A stretch of 10,519 nucleotides of DNA, taken from Hyphomonadaceae bacterium (GTDB taxonomy: Bacteria > Pseudomonadota > Alphaproteobacteria > Caulobacterales > Aquidulcibacteraceae). This document shows positions 7,436 through 10,519 of the stretch, in pieces (positions within the stretch are counted from its first letter, which is position 1; every line of letters begins with the position of its first letter). The stretch lies in NCBI GenBank assembly GCA_025458365.1, contig JALOSP010000021.1:1-10519 (forward strand), in the 5' to 3' direction. Under the pieces are notes generated by a model, which saw nothing but the letters and a program-made list of their open reading frames with translations, did not search any database and was not told the origin of the DNA. Made by a program: the position numbers and the translations under genes.

Positions 7436-8047
7436 TCATCCGCGCTTGAGAACAAACACACCGGTCTCGGCCAGCAGGTTCGACACCAACCCTGCTTGCG
7501 ACTGCACGCCACCACGGCGCCCGCCACTGATCGGGTGCAATGCTTCGATCATCCAGCCGGTTTCCAAAGCCAGTGTCTGGAAATCCAGTAGCGTGCACAG
7601 ATGCAGATTGTCGGTCTCGTGCCAGCTTGATGGCAATTCGCGCGTCACCGGCATCCGGCCATGGGCCAGGAGATCGAGCCGCACCCGCCAGTGCCCGAAG
7701 TTCGGTAGCGACACCACACAGGTTCCACCGATCCGGCGCATCTGGTCGAGCACGACTTTCGGCCTGCGCATTGCCTGGATCGTCTGGGACAGGATGACGA
7801 CGTCAAACGACCGGTCCGGATAAAGGCTCAAATCCTGATCGGCATCACCCTGAACCACAGCCAGGCCTTGAGCCACGCAATCATTCACCCCGGCCTGCGA
7901 CACTTCCATCCCGCGCACCATGGCACCGCGTCGCTCACGCAGCAGCGCCATCAGCTCCCCGCTGCCGCAGCCGACGTCCAACACCCGAGCTTTAGTGGGG
8001 ACCGCATCGAGGATGATCGCGAAATCCGGTCTGATATGGCCGCTCAT
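7436..8047 (-). CDS. metW: Methionine biosynthesis protein MetW
   Basis: MetW is a SAM-methyltransferase-fold protein paired with MetX. In several proteobacteria it is needed for homoserine acylation and is thought to act together with MetX, so its role may be regulatory or accessory. The protein has 203 residues with an intact SAM-binding motif [11 protein letters not shown] (22-32), acidic GMEVS (46-50), [26 protein letters not shown], and the MetW-typical [16 protein letters not shown] and [23 protein letters not shown]. The ATG overlaps the metX stop (ATGA, 4 bases), so the two are cotranscribed and probably translationally coupled. It converges with the exported-protein gene; no terminator is obvious in the 15-bp gap. 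Confidence 0.96.
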   Translation of the reverse strand: MSGHIRPDFAIILDAVPTKARVLDVGCGSGELMALLRERRGAMVRGMEVSQAGVNDCVAQGLAVVQGDADQDLSLYPDRSFDVVILSQTIQAMRRPKVVLDQMRRIGGTCVVSLPNFGHWRVRLDLLAHGRMPVTRELPSSWHETDNLHLCTLLDFQTLALETGWMIEALHPISGGRRGGVQSQAGLVSNLLAETGVFVLKRG

Positions 8048-9162
8048 GCCAGGCCCCGCTGGCGGGCTGACGCACCAAGGAAACCCTCAAGCGCACGGGC
8101 AAAATCAGGCTCATCGAGCAGGAAGGCGTCATGGCCTTTGTCGGTTGTGATCTCGAACCCGGACACTTCGATACCAGCGGCAATCATGGCCCGCGTGATG
8201 ATCCGGCTTTCGGTCGGCGGATAGTGCCAGTCTGACGAGAAGCTGGCCACACAGGCGCGCCCCTTGAAACCTGCGAAAGCCCCGACCAGTGTGCCGCCAT
8301 GGGCCGCCGCCAGGTCGAAATAATCCATGGCGCGGGTGATGTAGAGATAGCTGTTGGCGTCAAACCGGTCCACGAACGTCGAGCCCTGATGACGCAGATA
8401 GCTCTCGATCTGGAAGTCGGCATCAAAGCCAAAGGTCAGCGCTTCGCGATCCTGCAGGGTGCGCCCGAACTTCCGTTGCAACGCAGAGTCAGACAGATAG
8501 GTGATATGGGCAGCCATCCGGGCCACAGCGAGCCCCTTGGCCGGTCGGGTGCCGGCCTTCAGATAGGCGCCGCCACACCAGTCCGGATCGGCCATCACGG
8601 CCTGACGGCCGACTTCATGGAAGGCGATGTTCTGCGCCGAATGCCTTGCTGCGGTGGCAATCGGTAGCGCGCAGATCACCCTGTCAGGATAGCGCGCCAC
8701 CCATTCGAGCACTTGCATGCCACCCATCGAACCGCCAACCACGGCAAACAATGTCCCGATCCCCAGCGCATCGATCAGGGCCGCCTGGGCGCGCACCATG
8801 TCGGCAATCGTGATCACCGGGAAATCAAGACCCCAAGGCGTGCCATCCGGGCCGGAGCTTGCCGGGCCGGTTGTGCCCATGCATCCCCCCAGCACATTCG
8901 AGCAGATCACGAAGAACCGGTCAGTGTCGATCACCCGGCCCGGCCCCACAAGCTGCGGCCACCAGGCTGGTCGTCCCGTGACCGGATTGGCCGAGGCCAC
9001 AAACTGGTCACCGGTCAGTGCATGACAGATCAGGATGGCATTGGATCGGTCTGCATTCAGACTGCCCCAGGTCTCGAACGCGATCTCGACCCGCTCCAGC
9101 ATGGCGCCGCCATCCAGCGCGAGGGGTGAATTCAAAGTCAGGGATTTCAACGCGTCAGCCAC
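8044..9162 (-). CDS. metX: Homoserine O-acyltransferase MetX
   Basis: An alpha/beta-hydrolase-fold enzyme that acylates L-homoserine, the first committed step from homoserine to methionine. It has 372 residues. The nucleophile elbow is GGSMGG with Ser145; the acid is Asp311 in [10 protein letters not shown] and the base His344 in DKGHDAF. Other family marks are [12 protein letters not shown] (45-56), [15 protein letters not shown] (88-102) and GWPxxF-like [14 protein letters not shown] (110-123). MetX enzymes may use acetyl-CoA or succinyl-CoA, so the donor is left open, although acetyl-CoA is the usual default annotation. The start is GTG at 9162: an in-frame TAA lies only three codons before it (9172-9174), and the family N-terminus fits. 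No SAM-II riboswitch was recognised upstream. Confidence 0.96.
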   Translation of the reverse strand: MADALKSLTLNSPLALDGGAMLERVEIAFETWGSLNADRSNAILICHALTGDQFVASANPVTGRPAWWPQLVGPGRVIDTDRFFVICSNVLGGCMGTTGPASSGPDGTPWGLDFPVITIADMVRAQAALIDALGIGTLFAVVGGSMGGMQVLEWVARYPDRVICALPIATAARHSAQNIAFHEVGRQAVMADPDWCGGAYLKAGTRPAKGLAVARMAAHITYLSDSALQRKFGRTLQDREALTFGFDADFQIESYLRHQGSTFVDRFDANSYLYITRAMDYFDLAAAHGGTLVGAFAGFKGRACVASFSSDWHYPPTESRIITRAMIAAGIEVSGFEITTDKGHDAFLLDEPDFARALEGFLGASARQRGLA

Positions 9163-9168
9163 GCCTGC

Positions 9169-9197
9169 GGCTTAGTGCGCCAGCAGCGGGGCGTCAA
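9169..9197 (-). promoter_or_regulatory. Candidate promoter of metXW
   Basis: On the minus strand, TTGACG (9197-9192), an exact match to the alphaproteobacterial housekeeping -35 consensus, is followed after 17 bases by CTAAGCC with TAAGCC at 9174-9169 as a weak -10. Only six bases separate it from the metX GTG, so transcription would start at or next to the start codon and the mRNA would be leaderless. No good Shine-Dalgarno sequence is present, which agrees. The -10 is poor, so this remains a pattern match. Confidence 0.4.
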
Positions 9198-9270
9198 TTC
9201 GGCTGCCGGACCATCGGCAAGTGCGCGCCTTGGACCCGGCACGGGTGCTGTAATGGTCCTGATCGGCCTT

Positions 9271-10519
9271 TCAGGTCCGAACGCCCACCTGCTTCAGGAA
9301 GCGGTCAGCATCAGCCGTGATTTCGGCCTGTCGTTCGGATGTAAACTTCCGCCATGTCGCGAGCGGGTTGGACAGACGCGGATTGCCCTTCAGCCGATCT
9401 TCGTTGCGACCGATGAAGTCCCAGTACAGATGATTGAACGGACAGGCCTTCGGGCCTGCTTTCAGCTTCACATCATAGACGCAATTGGCACAATGGTCGC
9501 TCATCCGGTCAATATAGGCGCCGCTGGCGGCATAGGGCTTTGATGCCATCACTCCGCCATCGGCAAACAGCGCCATGCCATGGGTGTTCGGCAGTTCGAC
9601 CCATTCGAAGGCATCGGCATAGACCACCATGTACCACTCATTGACATGGGCGGGATCGATCCCGGCCAGCAGGGCGAAGTTGCCGGTGATCATCAGCCGC
9701 TGGATGTGGTGGGCATAGGCATGCTTGCGGGTGCTGGCGATCGCATCGGCCATGCAGGCCATCGCTGTCTCACCGGTCCAATAGAAGTCCGGAAGCTTGC
9801 CGGAGGCTTCAAGCGCATTGGTGGCAGCATAATCGGGCATCAATTCCCAATAAATCCCGCGCACATATTCCCGCCACCCCAGGATCTGGCGGATGAAGCC
9901 CTCCACCGCATTCAGCGGCGCCCGGCCCGCCCGCCACTGGGCCTCGGCCATGCGGCACAGTTCCAGCGGATCCAGCAGGCCGACGTTCAGATAGACCGAC
10001 AAGATCGAATGCCACATCCAGGGCTGGCCCTCGATCATCGCGTCCTGCCAGTCCCCGAAGCCGGGCAAGATGGTCTCGATAAAGGTCGTGGCAATCGCTT
10101 GGGCGTCGGCTCGACAGGTGGCAAAGCCAAATGGTTCCAGATCACCGAAATGGTTTCCAAACCGGCTTTCCACATCGGCCATGGCCTGTCGGGTCACTGC
10201 ATCGGGTGATATCCAGGCGCGCGCAGGCGGACGCGTTCCAGGCGGTGGCTTCTTGCGATTCTCGGCGTCAAAGTTCCATTGTCCGCCAGTGGGACTGCCA
10301 TCGGCTTCGACCAGCAAGCCGGTTTCGCGCCGCATCTCGCGATAGAAATACTCCATACGGTACTGTTTGCGCCCCGCAGCCCATGTGGCGAACCGGGCGT
10401 GCGAACAGATGAACCGGTCATCCTCGCGGATTTCCACCGCCACCGGCAAAGCTCCGTCCCAGTCACGCATCTGCCGGTCGAGCCGCCACTCCCCGCAACG
10501 GGTCACGCACACCGATTGC
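9271..10519 (-). CDS. Iron-sulfur (6-4) photolyase / bacterial cryptochrome, PhrB/FeS-BCP type (N-terminus outside window)
   Basis: A member of the FeS-BCP class of the cryptochrome/photolyase family (deoxyribodipyrimidine photolyase-related protein), which in characterised cases repairs (6-4) photoproducts with FAD, a ribityllumazine antenna and a 4Fe-4S cluster. The four cluster cysteines are present: one in MACMADAI, and three in HCANC...KACPF. The spacings of 88, 3 and 13 residues equal those of Agrobacterium PhrB (Cys350, 438, 441, 454, recalled). The FAD-binding core shows HAYAHHIQRLMITGNFALL, NEWYMVVYADAFEWVELPNT and SKPYAASGAYI. The frame is open to the window edge, and comparison with PhrB suggests roughly 95 residues are missing; the codon at 10512 is GTG but is unlikely to be the true start. 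It lies upstream of metX on the same strand, 108 bases away. Confidence 0.95.
   Translation of the reverse strand, partial: QSVCVTRCGEWRLDRQMRDWDGALPVAVEIREDDRFICSHARFATWAAGRKQYRMEYFYREMRRETGLLVEADGSPTGGQWNFDAENRKKPPPGTRPPARAWISPDAVTRQAMADVESRFGNHFGDLEPFGFATCRADAQAIATTFIETILPGFGDWQDAMIEGQPWMWHSILSVYLNVGLLDPLELCRMAEAQWRAGRAPLNAVEGFIRQILGWREYVRGIYWELMPDYAATNALEASGKLPDFYWTGETAMACMADAIASTRKHAYAHHIQRLMITGNFALLAGIDPAHVNEWYMVVYADAFEWVELPNTHGMALFADGGVMASKPYAASGAYIDRMSDHCANCVYDVKLKAGPKACPFNHLYWDFIGRNEDRLKGNPRLSNPLATWRKFTSERQAEITADADRFLKQVGVRT

Noticed and set aside
9163..9270. SAM-II riboswitch before metX, as often found in alphaproteobacteria
   Set aside because: I looked for the conserved pseudoknot elements and the GCUAAA-type segment and did not find a convincing set. 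Only a short TGCCG/CGGCA hairpin (9204-9219) is present.

Overview
The window is GC-rich and densely coding, with ten protein genes. It reads as ordinary chromosome of an alphaproteobacterium. A stalked or marine relative of the Caulobacterales/Maricaulales fits best, but that placement is inferred from gene content and style (MetX-MetW pair, iron-sulfur photolyase, a divergent gloB/methyltransferase pair, a CCCGG-type palindromic repeat, a possible leaderless promoter). No marker gene is present to settle the taxon. No rRNA, tRNA, CRISPR array, insertion sequence or phage gene was seen, and no stretch over 300 bases lacks a gene.

Layout from left to right. (1) 1-977 (+): the C-terminal part of a Pif1-like superfamily 1 DNA helicase, cut by the window edge. 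(2) 978-1085: a convergent intergenic gap filled by a double-hairpin palindromic repeat. (3) 1086-4047 (-): a run of four genes transcribed gloB, cupin_5 protein, accA, unknown protein. gloB and the cupin gene overlap by four bases (ATGA); accA and the unknown gene are 5 bases apart; a hairpin sits between the cupin gene and accA. (4) 4099-5317 (+): a SAM-methyltransferase-like gene divergent from gloB, then a P-II signalling protein gene without the usual glnA or amtB partner. (5) 5334-6638 (-): a 12-helix MFS transporter. (6) 6809-7420 (+): an exported protein of unknown function with four cysteines. (7) 7436-9162 (-): metX and metW, overlapping by four bases, for homoserine acylation in methionine synthesis. 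(8) 9271-10519 (-): an iron-sulfur (6-4) photolyase/cryptochrome (PhrB/FeS-BCP type), with its N-terminus beyond the right edge.

Most genes are housekeeping: fatty acid synthesis (accA), methylglyoxal/glutathione metabolism (gloB), nitrogen signalling (P-II), methionine synthesis (metXW) and DNA repair (helicase, photolyase). I see no defence system, biosynthetic cluster or clearly new multi-gene system. The points most worth a second look are the orphan P-II gene with a leader hairpin, the methyltransferase-like protein with degenerate SAM-binding motifs beside gloB, the putative leaderless metX promoter, the two unrecognised proteins and the palindromic repeat.
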